Assembly (NCBI GenBank): GCA_036732005.1
Contig: DAINDF010000002.1
Span: 310,001-374,000, forward strand
Origin: UBA1926 sp036732005
GTDB taxonomy: Bacteria; Planctomycetota; Phycisphaerae; Phycisphaerales; UBA1924
Direction of reading: 5' to 3'
Length of the DNA: 64,000 nucleotides
Shown here piece by piece: positions 51,838 through 62,573 of this stretch (position 1 is the first letter of the stretch; each line of letters begins with the position of its first letter). Both the position numbers and the translations under genes were made by a program. A model generated the notes under the pieces. It searched no databases. It was not told where the DNA came from and saw only the letters and a list, made by a program, of their open reading frames with translations.

Positions 51838-52758
51838 ATGAGCACCGGTCACGACACGACCCAGCCGTCTTCGCCCAGGCGGAGGGTGACGCTGCGCACG
51901 CTGCAGGCAATGTCCGCCGCGGGCGAGCCGTTCGCGTGCCTGGCCTGCTACGACTTCACCACGGCGCGTTGGCTGGACCGCGCGGGCGTGCATGTGCTGC
52001 TCGTCGGCGATTCGGCGGCGAATGTCGTGTTGGGGCACGAGACGACCCACGCGGCGCCGATGGACCTGATGGTCTGGCTCACGGCCGCGGTGCGTCGCGG
52101 CGCCGAGTTCGCGCATGTCATGGCGGACATGCCGTTTATGAGCTATCAGGCCGACGACGCCCGGGCCCTCCACAACGCGGGGCGGTTCCTCGCCGAGGCG
52201 CGGGCCGACTCGGTCAAGGTCGAGGTCGACTCGAGTTTCGCCCCGCTCGTTGAGAAAATGACCCGCGCCGGAATCCCGGTGTGCGCCCACATCGGCACCC
52301 GCCCGCAGCTCTGGGCCCTCTCGGGCGGCCCGCGCGTCTCCGGGCGTGACCAGGCCGAGGCGGACCGCATCGTCGCCGACGCGGTGGCGATGGAGCGGGC
52401 CGGCGCGGTGCTGCTCCTGATCGAGGCGGTCCCGCCCGAGGTGACGGCCCGCGTGCTCGACGCGACCGGGTTGCCGGTAATCGGGATCGGGGCGGGCCCG
52501 GCGTGCCACGGGCAGATCCTCGTGGTCAACGACCTGCTCGGCCTGTCCGATTCCGTGCCCCGGTTCGTCGAGCCCATCGCCGATCTCGGGCCCAGGATCG
52601 AGGCCGCGGGCCGGGAGTGGACGCGCCGCGTAGGTGAACGGCGGATCGGCGGACGGACCTACACCGCCGCCCCGGCGGACCGCCGGGATGCCCCTCCGCC
52701 GATCGTCGAAACGCGTGTCGGCAAGGAATCTGTCCGGGTCACGCCGGACGAACGGTAA
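51838..52758 (+). CDS. panB: 3-methyl-2-oxobutanoate hydroxymethyltransferase
   Basis: 306 residues. PanB adds a hydroxymethyl group from methylene-THF to ketoisovalerate, first step of pantothenate synthesis. LTLRTLQ-like VTLRTLQAMSAAGEPFACLACYDFTTARWLD opens the barrel; LLVGDSAANVVLGHETT has the Mg-binding Asp; HVMADMPFMSYQ and VKVEVD follow; IPVCAHIGTRPQ and GAVLLLIEAVPPEV with the catalytic Glu; VIGIGAGPACHGQILVVNDLLGL is the hallmark motif. The C-terminal 40 residues are a Pro/Arg-rich extension beyond the usual end. Confidence 0.93.
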   Translation: MSTGHDTTQPSSPRRRVTLRTLQAMSAAGEPFACLACYDFTTARWLDRAGVHVLLVGDSAANVVLGHETTHAAPMDLMVWLTAAVRRGAEFAHVMADMPFMSYQADDARALHNAGRFLAEARADSVKVEVDSSFAPLVEKMTRAGIPVCAHIGTRPQLWALSGGPRVSGRDQAEADRIVADAVAMERAGAVLLLIEAVPPEVTARVLDATGLPVIGIGAGPACHGQILVVNDLLGLSDSVPRFVEPIADLGPRIEAAGREWTRRVGERRIGGRTYTAAPADRRDAPPPIVETRVGKESVRVTPDER

Positions 52759-52890
52759 ACTGGCCGTTGGAACCCGATCGTGCCGAACCCGTAGGACCCG
52801 TGGAATGAACCCCCCGGTCGGTCCGTTGGGCCTGCACGAACACGACCGTCGCCGGCTCGACCGGCGTCGTGATCCCAGGAGGTCGCCCGC

Positions 52891-54318
52891 ATGCGCCGCA
52901 TCACCGACTACGGACCTTCGCTCGCCGTGCTGATCGCCTGCCTGGCGACGATGTTCCTCACGCCGACGCTGCTGCGCCAGATCGGGCACGGGCAGACCCA
53001 GGCCCGGATCACGCTGGCGACGCAGACGCTCGTGGGGGACGACATCCTTGAGCGCATCGACCGCGCGGTCTCCGCGATCGGGGAGTCTGTCATCCCCTCG
53101 GTCGTGCATATCGATGTGCAGTCGGACTGGGTCCCCGAGGACCATCCGCCCGTCGGGATCAGCCGCTCGTCGGGCTCGGGCTGGGTGTTCGACGGCGAGG
53201 GGCACATCGTGACCAACGCGCATGTCGTGCGGGGGGCCGAGCGGATCAGCGTGCAGTTCCACGACGGGCGGATCGTCGACGGGGAACTCGTCGGCATCGA
53301 CCCGTTCACCGACATCGCGGTGATCCGAGCCAAGACCAACTCCGGGCTGTTCCCAGCTGCGCGGGACTCCGGGCATATCCCCCTCCAGGGCGAGCGGGTG
53401 TTCGCGTTCGGCTCGCCCTTCGGGTTCAAGTTCTCGATGAGCGAGGGCATCATCTCGGGCCTCGGCCGCGACCCGATGAGCAGCAACCAGTTCGGCGGGT
53501 TCACCAATTTCATCCAGACCGACGCGGCCGTGAACCCGGGCAACTCGGGCGGGCCGCTGGTCAGCGCCCGCGGGAAGGTCATCGGGATGAATGTCGCCAT
53601 TGCGACGGCGCGGGACGGGGGGACGGGCCTGAACGACGCCGGGGGCGACTCGGCGGGGATCTCCTTTGCGATTCCGCTGCCGACGATCGAGACGGTCGTC
53701 TCGCAGCTCATCTCGAGCGGGGATGTCTCCCGCGGGTTCCTCGGCGTGTCGTTCCGGGGAGCCGTCGGCTTCGAGGGGCGGGACGGGCGGTACCGCCGCG
53801 GCATCCGCGTCTCGGTCGAGCCGGGGGGCCCGAGCGACCGGGCCGGCATCCGCGACGGGGACATCATCACGAGCGTCGCCGGGCAGTCGGTGCCCGAGTT
53901 CACGATCTTCCAGTCGATCGTCGGCACGATCCCGGCGAATCAGGAGGTCGAGATCGAGGTCTCGCGGGGCGAGGAGATCAGCACCATCCCGGTCGTGCTG
54001 GGCGAACTGCCCCCGCATGTGCTCGGGGCGCGCGCGCAGCGGTCGATCCTCTTCCAACTCGGGCTGCGCATCGGCGACACCACGGACGGCCCGGCCGTCG
54101 GGCATGTCTTCGAGTCCTCCCCCGCCGACCGGCTCGGGTTCCGGGCCGGGCAGCGCATCCTGAGTGTCGCGGGGCAATCGGTCTCAAGCACGGAGGATGT
54201 CTTCGCCCTGCTGACCACGAACGGGCTGCTCTCCGCCAAGACGGTCAATGTCCGCGTCAAGGATCCCGCCGACGCGGGCGGCGAGGAAAAGACCGTGGCG
54301 GTCCGCCTCGGGCGGTGA
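52891..54318 (+). CDS. HtrA/DegP-like serine protease with PDZ domains
   Basis: 475 residues with AGGAGG upstream. An N-terminal membrane anchor (SLAVLIACLATMFLTPTLL). The protease domain shows H in GHIVTNAHVVRG, D in DPFTDIAVIRA and S in VNPGNSGGPLVSARG, a complete triad. A first PDZ domain covers about 270-360 (RGFLGVSFRG, PSDRAGIRDGDIITSVAGQ) and a second about 390-470 (GPAVGHVFESSPADRLGFRAGQRIL). It is an envelope quality-control protease. Confidence 0.93.
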   Translation: MRRITDYGPSLAVLIACLATMFLTPTLLRQIGHGQTQARITLATQTLVGDDILERIDRAVSAIGESVIPSVVHIDVQSDWVPEDHPPVGISRSSGSGWVFDGEGHIVTNAHVVRGAERISVQFHDGRIVDGELVGIDPFTDIAVIRAKTNSGLFPAARDSGHIPLQGERVFAFGSPFGFKFSMSEGIISGLGRDPMSSNQFGGFTNFIQTDAAVNPGNSGGPLVSARGKVIGMNVAIATARDGGTGLNDAGGDSAGISFAIPLPTIETVVSQLISSGDVSRGFLGVSFRGAVGFEGRDGRYRRGIRVSVEPGGPSDRAGIRDGDIITSVAGQSVPEFTIFQSIVGTIPANQEVEIEVSRGEEISTIPVVLGELPPHVLGARAQRSILFQLGLRIGDTTDGPAVGHVFESSPADRLGFRAGQRILSVAGQSVSSTEDVFALLTTNGLLSAKTVNVRVKDPADAGGEEKTVAVRLGR

Positions 54319-54334
54319 GGCCCGGCCGGTTCGC

Positions 54335-55648
54335 TCAGGCGAGGCGCCAGGACTTCCCGTCGCGGAGCACCCGCCGGTAGAGCGTGTCGCGTTCGACCGG
54401 CTCGAAGCCCGCCTCGCGGATCACGCGTCGGAGGTCACCCACGGTCGTCTCCTGGTGGGTCGAGGTCCCGCCGACCTTGGTGATGTCGTACCAGACGACC
54501 GTTCCGTCGAGGTCGTCGGCCCCGGACTGGAGCATCACCTGCGCCATCGCCAGCGTCTGCATGATCCAGAACGCCTTGACATGCGGGAAATTGTCCAGCA
54601 TCAGGCGGGCGATCGCGAGCGTGCGGATGTTCTCCACGCCTGACGGGCCCGGCAAGTGTTCGAGCTCGGACCCGTCGGGGATGAACGGGAGCGGGATGAT
54701 GGTCTGGAAGTAGCCGCCCCGGTCGGCCTGCGCGGGGGTGGGGAGTTCGATGCCGGGCCGGGTGAGGGTGATGACCGGCGCATCGATCCCGTCGGTGGCG
54801 GCGAGGCCGGGCTCTCGGTAGCCCGCGGGGTCGCCCTCGTAGCCGAGCCTGGCGAGGGCCCGGTCCTGGGCCCGGCGGAGAATCTCCATGTGCACGAGCC
54901 GCTCGCGGCGCTGGTCGATGTGCCCGTAAAGAATCGTCGCGTTGGAGTTCAGGCCCAGTTCGTGGGCGACGAGGTGGACATCGAGCCACTCGTCGGAGCG
55001 GATCTTGCCCTTGAACGCTTCGTCGTGGACGCGGTCGTCGAAGACCTCGGCCCCGCCCCCCGGGAGCGAGCCCAGGCCCGCCTCCTTCAGTTCGGTCAGC
55101 ACAAGGCGGATGCTCTCGCGCCGGGTGTCGCGTTTGTACTTCTTGGCGATCTTGGCGAGATGGACAACCTCGACCGCGGTGAACGCCTTGACATGCAGGT
55201 CGACGCCCCGCGCGGAGGCGACCCGCTTGATCGTGCGGATCATCTCCGGGTAGTACTCCCAGGGCAGGTAGGGCTGGAGCCCCCCGACGATGTGCATCTC
55301 GGTCGCGCCGCTCTCGCAGGCCTTCTCGGCCTCGGCGGCGACGGAGGCCATGTCGTGCGTGTACGCCCCGTCGTCCCCCTTCTTGCGGTAGAACTCGCAG
55401 AACTTGCAGGACAGGGCGCAGATGTTCGAGTAATTCAGGTGGCGGTTGATGTTGTAGAAGCCGACGCCGGGGTGGAGGCGACGGCGCATCGTGTCCGCGA
55501 GCTCGAACACGCCCCAGAGGTCCGGCGTCTCGTAGAGCGTCATCCCGTCGTCGAGCGTGAGGCGCTGGCCCGCGTTGAGCCGGGCGCGGATCGAATCCAG
55601 GCGCGGGTCGGCGGTCTGGAGCGGGGGCGGGGGGGCGAGGGCTTGCAT
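54335..55648 (-). CDS. mqnE: Aminofutalosine synthase (radical SAM), menaquinone pathway
   Basis: 437 residues from ATG 55648. Radical SAM cluster CALSCKFCEF (C77, C81, C84). TEMHIVGGLQPYLPWEYYPEM, VKAFTAVEVVHLAK, GLGSLPGGGAEVFDDRV, SNATILYGHIDQRRERL and LDGTVVWYDITKVGGTSTH match MqnE rather than MqnC. An extra 50-residue segment lies between AQDRALARL and GGYFQTIIPLPF. The pathway's other genes are not in the window. The promoter has an unusually clear -35/-10 and a leaderless start. Confidence 0.9.
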   Translation of the reverse strand: MQALAPPPPLQTADPRLDSIRARLNAGQRLTLDDGMTLYETPDLWGVFELADTMRRRLHPGVGFYNINRHLNYSNICALSCKFCEFYRKKGDDGAYTHDMASVAAEAEKACESGATEMHIVGGLQPYLPWEYYPEMIRTIKRVASARGVDLHVKAFTAVEVVHLAKIAKKYKRDTRRESIRLVLTELKEAGLGSLPGGGAEVFDDRVHDEAFKGKIRSDEWLDVHLVAHELGLNSNATILYGHIDQRRERLVHMEILRRAQDRALARLGYEGDPAGYREPGLAATDGIDAPVITLTRPGIELPTPAQADRGGYFQTIIPLPFIPDGSELEHLPGPSGVENIRTLAIARLMLDNFPHVKAFWIMQTLAMAQVMLQSGADDLDGTVVWYDITKVGGTSTHQETTVGDLRRVIREAGFEPVERDTLYRRVLRDGKSWRLA

Positions 55649-55653
55649 GCCCA

Positions 55654-55682
55654 ACGCTAGCCGCGGGCCCGCTCGTTTTCAA
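55654..55682 (-). promoter_or_regulatory. mqnE promoter, -35 TTGAAA / -10 TAGCGT, leaderless
   Basis: TTGAAA (55677-55682), exact 17-bp spacer, TAGCGT (55654-55659), then five bases and the ATG. The best-formed leaderless promoter in the window. Confidence 0.7.
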
Positions 55683-55754
55683 AGATTCTTGAAAGTGCAG
55701 AACAGACGGGGCGGGCCTCCTCCGGCGGCGAAACGGGGCGGGGGAGGTTCCCAA

Positions 55755-55760
55755 TACGCT
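55755..55760 (+). promoter_or_regulatory. -10 box of the small membrane protein gene
   Basis: TACGCT, six bases (TGACGC) before the ATG at 55767. Confidence 0.55.
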
Positions 55761-55766
55761 TGACGC

Positions 55767-56108
55767 ATGCCGCTCTGGGCCTGGTTCTTGGTCGCGGTCA
55801 TCGGTGGGGTCGTCGTCGGCCTGATTGTGGCGCCGCGCGTGCGCCGGGTGGTGCGGGAGACCCCGCCCCCGGATCTGCCCGAGCGCTTCGCCCCGGGGTG
55901 GCACGCCCGGTGCACGCGGTGCGGGCGCACCCGGACGCTGGCGAGCGCCGGGGGCATCAGGATGTTTGCGAACCGGGACGCGATCAAGGCGACCCTTGGG
56001 TGGTGCCGGGCGTGCCGCGCGATCCGGGTGATCCGGATCATCCACGCCAGCGGGCTCGAGACCGGGCCGCTCGAACGGCCCGGGTCGGGCGCCGATTCCC
56101 GGGCTTGA
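55767..56108 (+). CDS. Small membrane protein with zinc-ribbon pairs
   Basis: 113 residues. One membrane helix (LWAWFLVAVIGGVVVGLIVAP) then a cytoplasmic part with ARCTRCGRTRTL and GWCRACRAIRV, two CxxC pairs that could bind one zinc. Not a known family. Start by a leaderless -10 box. Followed by the second hpf gene after 77 bases. Confidence 0.65.
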   Translation: MPLWAWFLVAVIGGVVVGLIVAPRVRRVVRETPPPDLPERFAPGWHARCTRCGRTRTLASAGGIRMFANRDAIKATLGWCRACRAIRVIRIIHASGLETGPLERPGSGADSRA

Positions 56109-56185
56109 TTGCGAACCCGTTCGCACGACGGGCGTACCCCTTGTGCCGGCCCGCGGGGGCGGGTCTGGCTCAAGGAGGGACACGG

Positions 56186-56506
56186 ATGAACATCGAGATC
56201 AGTTACCGCGACATCGAGAAGACCGACGCGATCGAGGGGCACATCCGCGAGACGCTGGAGCGGGCACTCGAGCACTTCGGCGACCGGCTGACCCGCGTCG
56301 AGGCCCATGTCGGGGACCACAACGGGGCGAAGAAGGGCCCGGCGGACAAGCGGTGCATGATCGAGGCCCGTCCGGCGGGCAGCGACCCGGTGGCGGTCGA
56401 GGCGGTGGGGGAGGATCTGTACGCGGTGGTCGCCGACGCGGCCGGGAAGCTGCGCCGCGTGGTGACGCGTCGGTTCGAGAAGTTTGACGAGGTGCATGGC
56501 GGCTGA
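56186..56506 (+). CDS. Second HPF/RaiA-family ribosome-associated protein
   Basis: 106 residues from ATG 56186 with AAGGAGGG. MNIEISYRDIEKTDAIEGHIRETLE is the family start; DRLTRVEAHVGDHNG and KRCMIEARPAG..VAVEAVGEDLYAVVADAAGKLRRVV complete it. It differs clearly from the hpf at 6589 and belongs to the subgroup with GPADKR-type insertion. dnaK starts 153 bases downstream on the same strand; a stress link is inferred. Confidence 0.87.
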   Translation: MNIEISYRDIEKTDAIEGHIRETLERALEHFGDRLTRVEAHVGDHNGAKKGPADKRCMIEARPAGSDPVAVEAVGEDLYAVVADAAGKLRRVVTRRFEKFDEVHGG

Positions 56507-56659
56507 CCGAGCCGCGGGGGCTGTCAAAGTGGCAGCCCAGGGGTGGGTGGCGGGGGCCCCGCGGGGCCCGGAGCCGGGCGGTGGGTTGGCACACGGCTTG
56601 CAAACTGCTGGTCGAGCCGGGCGAGAGCGAGGCCCGGGCCCAGAGCAAGGAAGGCACCC

Positions 56660-58564
<1,905 letters not shown>

Positions 58565-58589
58565 CCCGGCTTCCGGCGAAAGAAGCGAG

Positions 58590-58618
58590 CGGGCGGGCCG
58601 ATGGCTCGCCCGTTTCTG
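58590..58618 (+). terminator. Terminator after dnaK
   Basis: Stem CGGGCGGGCC / GGCTCGCCCG (10 bp, one G-U), loop GAT, then TTTCTG and TTTTG. Confidence 0.8.
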
Positions 58619-58752
58619 TTTTGTCAGGGCCGAGAACCGGAGAAAATTTGTGAAAGAGGCGTGAACGCGCGGGCGCAGATTCCGTATGGAATGGTGGAAG
58701 GCCCGGTTGCGATGGGGGCCTTCCGGATGCGTCTTGTTCTCTCTCTCCTCCA

Positions 58753-58777
58753 CAAAGCCGCGGCCTCCGCGGCTTTG
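58753..58777. terminator. Hairpin between convergent dnaK and rdgB
   Basis: Perfect 11-bp stem CAAAGCCGCGG / CCGCGGCTTTG with loop CCT. No T-run on either side, so it may act as a rdgB transcript end or a processing barrier. Confidence 0.45.
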
Positions 58778-58796
58778 GTGGATTTTGGGCCCGCCG

Positions 58797-59441
58797 TCAT
58801 CTCGGCAGCGGACGAGACCGCAGCGCCGAGGCCAATTCCCGCAGGGCCCGGCCCCGGTGGCTCTGCCGGTTCTTTTCGTCCGGGGGCAGTTCGGCGCTCG
58901 TCCGCTCGAAATCCGGCGCGACCAGAAAAAGCGGGTCGTAGCCGAACCCATGCCCGCCGGAGGGAACCCTCGGGGGCTCGCCGATTCGTCCCTCGAACGC
59001 CCCCGCGGCTTCGAGATGGACCGATCCGTCCGGCAACGCAAGGCAGAGCGAGCAGACGAACCGCGCTGACCGGGCTGGCCCGGGCACCCCGGCGAGCGCG
59101 CGGAGCAGTTTCTCGTTGTTGCGGTCGTCCCGCTGCGGTCGGCTCAGGGCTGCGAACCCGTCCTCCTCGGCATACCGGGCGGACCGTACCCCCGGCTCGC
59201 CCGCGAGGGCGTCGACGACGAGGCCCGAATCGTCGGCCAGGCAGGGACGCCCCGTGCCCGCGGCGTAGGCGAGGGCCTTGATGCGCGCGTTCTCCGCGAA
59301 GGTGAGGCCGTGCTCTTCGGGCTCGGGGACGGCGGCGCCGAGATCGCCGAGGCCGATCGTGTCGAGGGCGACGCCTGCGAGCACGGCCCGGATCTCTTCG
59401 AGTTTCTTGGGGTTGCCGGTCGCGATGAGGATTGTCGGCAT
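58797..59441 (-). CDS. rdgB: Non-canonical purine NTP pyrophosphatase (RdgB/HAM1)
   Basis: 214 residues. It hydrolyses dITP/XTP. MPTILIATGNPKKLEEI, HGLTFAENARIKALAYA, RPCLADDSGLVVDALAGEPGVRSARYA with the acid cluster, GGHGFGYDPLFL and KNRQSHRGRALREL are all family blocks. -10 TACCCT lies five bases before the ATG (leaderless). Divergent from the TPR gene with 51 bases between. Confidence 0.95.
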   Translation of the reverse strand: MPTILIATGNPKKLEEIRAVLAGVALDTIGLGDLGAAVPEPEEHGLTFAENARIKALAYAAGTGRPCLADDSGLVVDALAGEPGVRSARYAEEDGFAALSRPQRDDRNNEKLLRALAGVPGPARSARFVCSLCLALPDGSVHLEAAGAFEGRIGEPPRVPSGGHGFGYDPLFLVAPDFERTSAELPPDEKNRQSHRGRALRELASALRSRPLPR

Positions 59442-59446
59442 GCCGG

Positions 59447-59452
59447 AGGGTA
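59447..59452 (-). promoter_or_regulatory. -10 box of rdgB
   Basis: TACCCT on the minus strand, five bases before the ATG at 59441. Confidence 0.5.
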
Positions 59453-59480
59453 GCGGGGGGACGGGGCGTCCCGGCGCGCG

Positions 59481-59486
59481 GACAAT
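59481..59486 (+). promoter_or_regulatory. -10 box of the TPR-sulfotransferase gene
   Basis: GACAAT, six bases (AGCCCC) before the ATG at 59493; the first base departs from T. Confidence 0.45.
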
Positions 59487-59492
59487 AGCCCC

Positions 59493-60986
59493 ATGCCGAA
59501 GAAGACCGCCAACGACCTGCTCGCCGAGGCCGAGGCGATGCTCAAGTCCGGGGAACTCGACACCGCGGCCGCGCGGTACCGGGAGGTGATCCGCCTCCTC
59601 GGGGCGCAGCCCGCGGCATGGAAAGTCAGGGGGCGGCTTGGCGTGGTGCTGATGCGTCTGGGCCGCTTCGACGAGGCGGCGAAGGAATTGACGCAGGTGG
59701 CCGCGGCCGATCCGTCCACCGAGGCCCGGTACCGCCTGGCGCAGGCGCACGCGTTCGCGGGTCGTCACGCCGAGGCGAGCGAGATTCTCGACGGCGTCCT
59801 GCAGGACGACCCGGACCATGCCCCGTCGATCGCGCGGGCGGCGGCGCTGTTGCAATATGTCGGGCGCGGCGAGGACGCCCTCGCGATGCTCGACGCAGCT
59901 GTCGCCCGCGGGGTCCGCTCCCGCGAGATCGCCCACACGATGGCGACGGTCGCGATCCCGTTCGGTCGCGAGCGTGACGCGGTGGATCTGCTGCGCCCGT
60001 TCGCCGCCGACGCGACGCTCTCGCCCGCGGTGCTCGGGGAGATGAACTTCTGCCTCGGTCGCCTGCTCGATTCGATGGGGGATGTCGACGGCGCCTGGGC
60101 GGCTTACACCGAGGGCAACCGCCTGACGCGCCGCCGGTTCGACCCCGACGCGCACGACCGGGCGGTTGACACCATCATCGAGACCTTCACAGCCGAGGCG
60201 GTCCGCTCGATCACCGACCGCGGCGAGGAGGGGGGGCGGGCGATCCTGGTGGTCGGGATGCCCCGGTCGGGCACGACGCTGGTTGACCAGATCCTCGGGG
60301 CGCACCCGCGAGTCGAGGCGGGGGGCGAGCTCCGCGCTCTCAATGAAGCGATCGCGGGCATCCCGGGGCCGCGGGTCGGGATGCACCCCCCGCTCAACCG
60401 GGTGCGGGGCGTGTCGTTGCAGCGGGCGAGGCGCTCCTATCTGGCCGCGCTGGACGCGGTCTCGCCCGTGTCCGATCGCGTGACCGACAAGATGCCGCAG
60501 AATTTCTTCCATCTGGGGTTGGTCCCGGCGATCCTGCCGGGCGCGAGCGTGGTGCACTGCTTGCGCGACCCGCGCGACACCGCGCTCTCGTGCTACTTCC
60601 GCAGTTTCGTGGGCGGGAACGCGTTCAGCTACGACCTCGTCTGGATCGCGAGGTACACGAGGGCGTATCTCAGGCTGATGCGGCACTGGACGAGCGTGCT
60701 CCCGGAGGCCGGGGCTCCCGTTCGGCTTGTCGACGCGCGGTACGAGTCACTCTCGGAGAACCCGGGCGAGCACGCCAGGGCGATGGTCGAGGCGCTCGGT
60801 CTGGCCTGGGACGAGGCCTGCCTTGGCTTCGGCGCGAGCGGGAAGATGCGGCCCACGCTCGAGCCCGACCAGGCCGGCAAGGGCGTGTACGCCTCGTCGG
60901 TCGCCCGATGGAAGCGGTACGAGCGGCACCTTGCGCCCTTCATCGAGGCGATGGGCGATGACCTCGCCGACGCGGCCCCCGTCTGA
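59493..60986 (+). CDS. TPR-repeat sulfotransferase family protein
   Basis: 497 residues. Residues 1-230 are tetratricopeptide-like repeats (NDLLAEAEAMLKSGELDTAA, LGVVLMRLGRFDEAAKELTQ, AHAFAGRHAEASEILDGV). The C-terminal part is a sulfotransferase: AILVVGMPRSGTTLVDQILG (PAPS 5'-phosphosulfate loop) and VHCLRDPRDTALSCYFRSF (3'-phosphate loop). The acceptor is unknown. No signal peptide is visible. A leaderless-type -10 box precedes it. Confidence 0.88.
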   Translation: MPKKTANDLLAEAEAMLKSGELDTAAARYREVIRLLGAQPAAWKVRGRLGVVLMRLGRFDEAAKELTQVAAADPSTEARYRLAQAHAFAGRHAEASEILDGVLQDDPDHAPSIARAAALLQYVGRGEDALAMLDAAVARGVRSREIAHTMATVAIPFGRERDAVDLLRPFAADATLSPAVLGEMNFCLGRLLDSMGDVDGAWAAYTEGNRLTRRRFDPDAHDRAVDTIIETFTAEAVRSITDRGEEGGRAILVVGMPRSGTTLVDQILGAHPRVEAGGELRALNEAIAGIPGPRVGMHPPLNRVRGVSLQRARRSYLAALDAVSPVSDRVTDKMPQNFFHLGLVPAILPGASVVHCLRDPRDTALSCYFRSFVGGNAFSYDLVWIARYTRAYLRLMRHWTSVLPEAGAPVRLVDARYESLSENPGEHARAMVEALGLAWDEACLGFGASGKMRPTLEPDQAGKGVYASSVARWKRYERHLAPFIEAMGDDLADAAPV

Positions 60987-60998
60987 TGGCGATCGACC

Positions 60999-61004
60999 TA
61001 GCAT
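60999..61004 (+). promoter_or_regulatory. -10 box of the ALDH gene
   Basis: TAGCAT, six bases (TCGTCC) before the ATG at 61011. Confidence 0.5.
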
Positions 61005-61010
61005 TCGTCC

Positions 61011-62573
61011 ATGAGCGAGAAGATCCTCGACAGGCTCGGCGTGTGGGAAGACCTGAGGGTCCTCAAGCCGGGGGCGGCGAAGGACGGGGTCTGCGTGGTC
61101 GACAACCCCGCGACGGGCCGGCCGATCGCGTCGGTCCGGCTCGACGGGCCCGATGAACTGGAGGGTTCGATCGCCGCGTCGACGGAGGCGTTCCATCGGT
61201 GGCGTCGCGTGCCGGCCCCGCAGCGGGGCCAGGTTGTGCGTGCGATCGGGGACGCGATGCGGGCCCACCTCGAGCCCCTCGGCGAACTGATCTCGCTCGA
61301 GATGGGCAAGATCCGGGCCGAGGGCATCGGGGAGGTGCAGGAGGTCGTCGACATCGCCGATTTCGCCGTGGGGCTCTCGCGGCAGCTCCACGGGATCACG
61401 ATGCCCAGCGAGCGGGCCGAGCACATCATGAAGGAGCAGTGGCTCCCGCTCGGGCCGGTGGGGGTGATCACCGCGTTCAACTTCCCGTGCGCGGTCTGGG
61501 GCTGGAACGCGATGCTCGCGGCGGTCTGCGGCGACACCGTGCTCTGGAAGCCGAGCCTTCTCACGCCGCTTACGGCGATCGCGACCAACCGGATCGCGTC
61601 GCGTGTCGCGGAGGAGATGGGGCACCGCGACCTGTTCAGGCTGGTGATCGGGACCGATGCGCGCGTGGGCGAGGCAATGATCGCCGACCGTCGCTTGCCC
61701 CTGATCAGCGCCACGGGCTCGTGCCGCATGGGCCGACGCGTCGGGCAGGTCGTGGCGGGCCGGCTGGGCAAGTGCCTGCTCGAGCTGGGGGGCAACAACG
61801 CGATCATTGTCGAGCCCGACGCGAACCTCGAGCTGGCGCTCCGGAGCATCGTTTTCGGGGCCGTGGGCACCTGCGGGCAGCGGTGCACGAGCACGCGGCG
61901 GCTGATCATCCACGAGTCGATCGCCGACGGGTTCGTCGAGCGGCTCGGGGGGGCGTACCGCTCGATCATCGAGGGTGGGCGCATCGGGGACCCGCTCGAC
62001 CCGGCGACGCTGGTCGGCCCGCTGATCACCGACGACGCCGCCGAGGCCTTCGAGAGCGCGATCGAGGCGGCGATGGAGCAGGGGGGCAGGCTGGTCGTGG
62101 GCGGGAAGCGGCACGACCCGGCGCGATTGAAGGGCGGGGTGGACGGCCCGCTCGCCCGGGGGAACTTCGTCGAGCCGACGATCATCCGGATGCCGGCTGG
62201 GGCGCATCTCGGGATCGCGCTCGAGGAGACTTTCGCCCCGATTCTGTATGTGACGACCTACCGGACGATCGAGGAGGCCATCGACCTGCACAACGCCGTC
62301 GATCAGGGGCTCAGCAGCGCGATCTTCACGGGCTCGGTCGGCTCGATGGGGCGGTTCCTCGACCCGAGCGGGGCGGGCAGCGACTGCGGGCTCGCCTATG
62401 TCAATCTGGGCACCAGCGGCGCCGAGATCGGCGGGGCGTTCGGCGGAGAGAAGGACACCGGGGGCGGCCGCGAGAGCGGCTCGGACTCCTGGAAGGCGTA
62501 CATGAGGCGGCAGACCTGCACCCTTCACTTTGGAGACAGCTTTGCTCTGGCACAAGGGATCCGCTTTGAGTGA
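61011..62573 (+). CDS. Aldehyde dehydrogenase, ALDH7 (aminoadipate-semialdehyde) type
   Basis: 520 residues. VGVITAFNFPCAVWGWNAML, CLLELGGNNAIIV (general base Glu), FGAVGTCGQRCTSTRRLI (nucleophile Cys), and the C-terminal SGAEIGGAFGGEKDTGGG and SDSWKAYMRRQTCT are the antiquitin/ALDH7 hallmarks. In bacteria this type oxidises L-2-aminoadipate semialdehyde in lysine breakdown. rpiA overlaps its end, a chance coupling by function as far as I can see. Confidence 0.92.
   Translation: MSEKILDRLGVWEDLRVLKPGAAKDGVCVVDNPATGRPIASVRLDGPDELEGSIAASTEAFHRWRRVPAPQRGQVVRAIGDAMRAHLEPLGELISLEMGKIRAEGIGEVQEVVDIADFAVGLSRQLHGITMPSERAEHIMKEQWLPLGPVGVITAFNFPCAVWGWNAMLAAVCGDTVLWKPSLLTPLTAIATNRIASRVAEEMGHRDLFRLVIGTDARVGEAMIADRRLPLISATGSCRMGRRVGQVVAGRLGKCLLELGGNNAIIVEPDANLELALRSIVFGAVGTCGQRCTSTRRLIIHESIADGFVERLGGAYRSIIEGGRIGDPLDPATLVGPLITDDAAEAFESAIEAAMEQGGRLVVGGKRHDPARLKGGVDGPLARGNFVEPTIIRMPAGAHLGIALEETFAPILYVTTYRTIEEAIDLHNAVDQGLSSAIFTGSVGSMGRFLDPSGAGSDCGLAYVNLGTSGAEIGGAFGGEKDTGGGRESGSDSWKAYMRRQTCTLHFGDSFALAQGIRFE

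Noticed and set aside
49945..54177. A 1410-codon open frame on the minus strand
   Set aside because: Only its 3' third (to about 51738) has a signal peptide and plausible protein. The rest is antisense to panB and htrA and reads as Arg/Asp/Pro-rich low-complexity.
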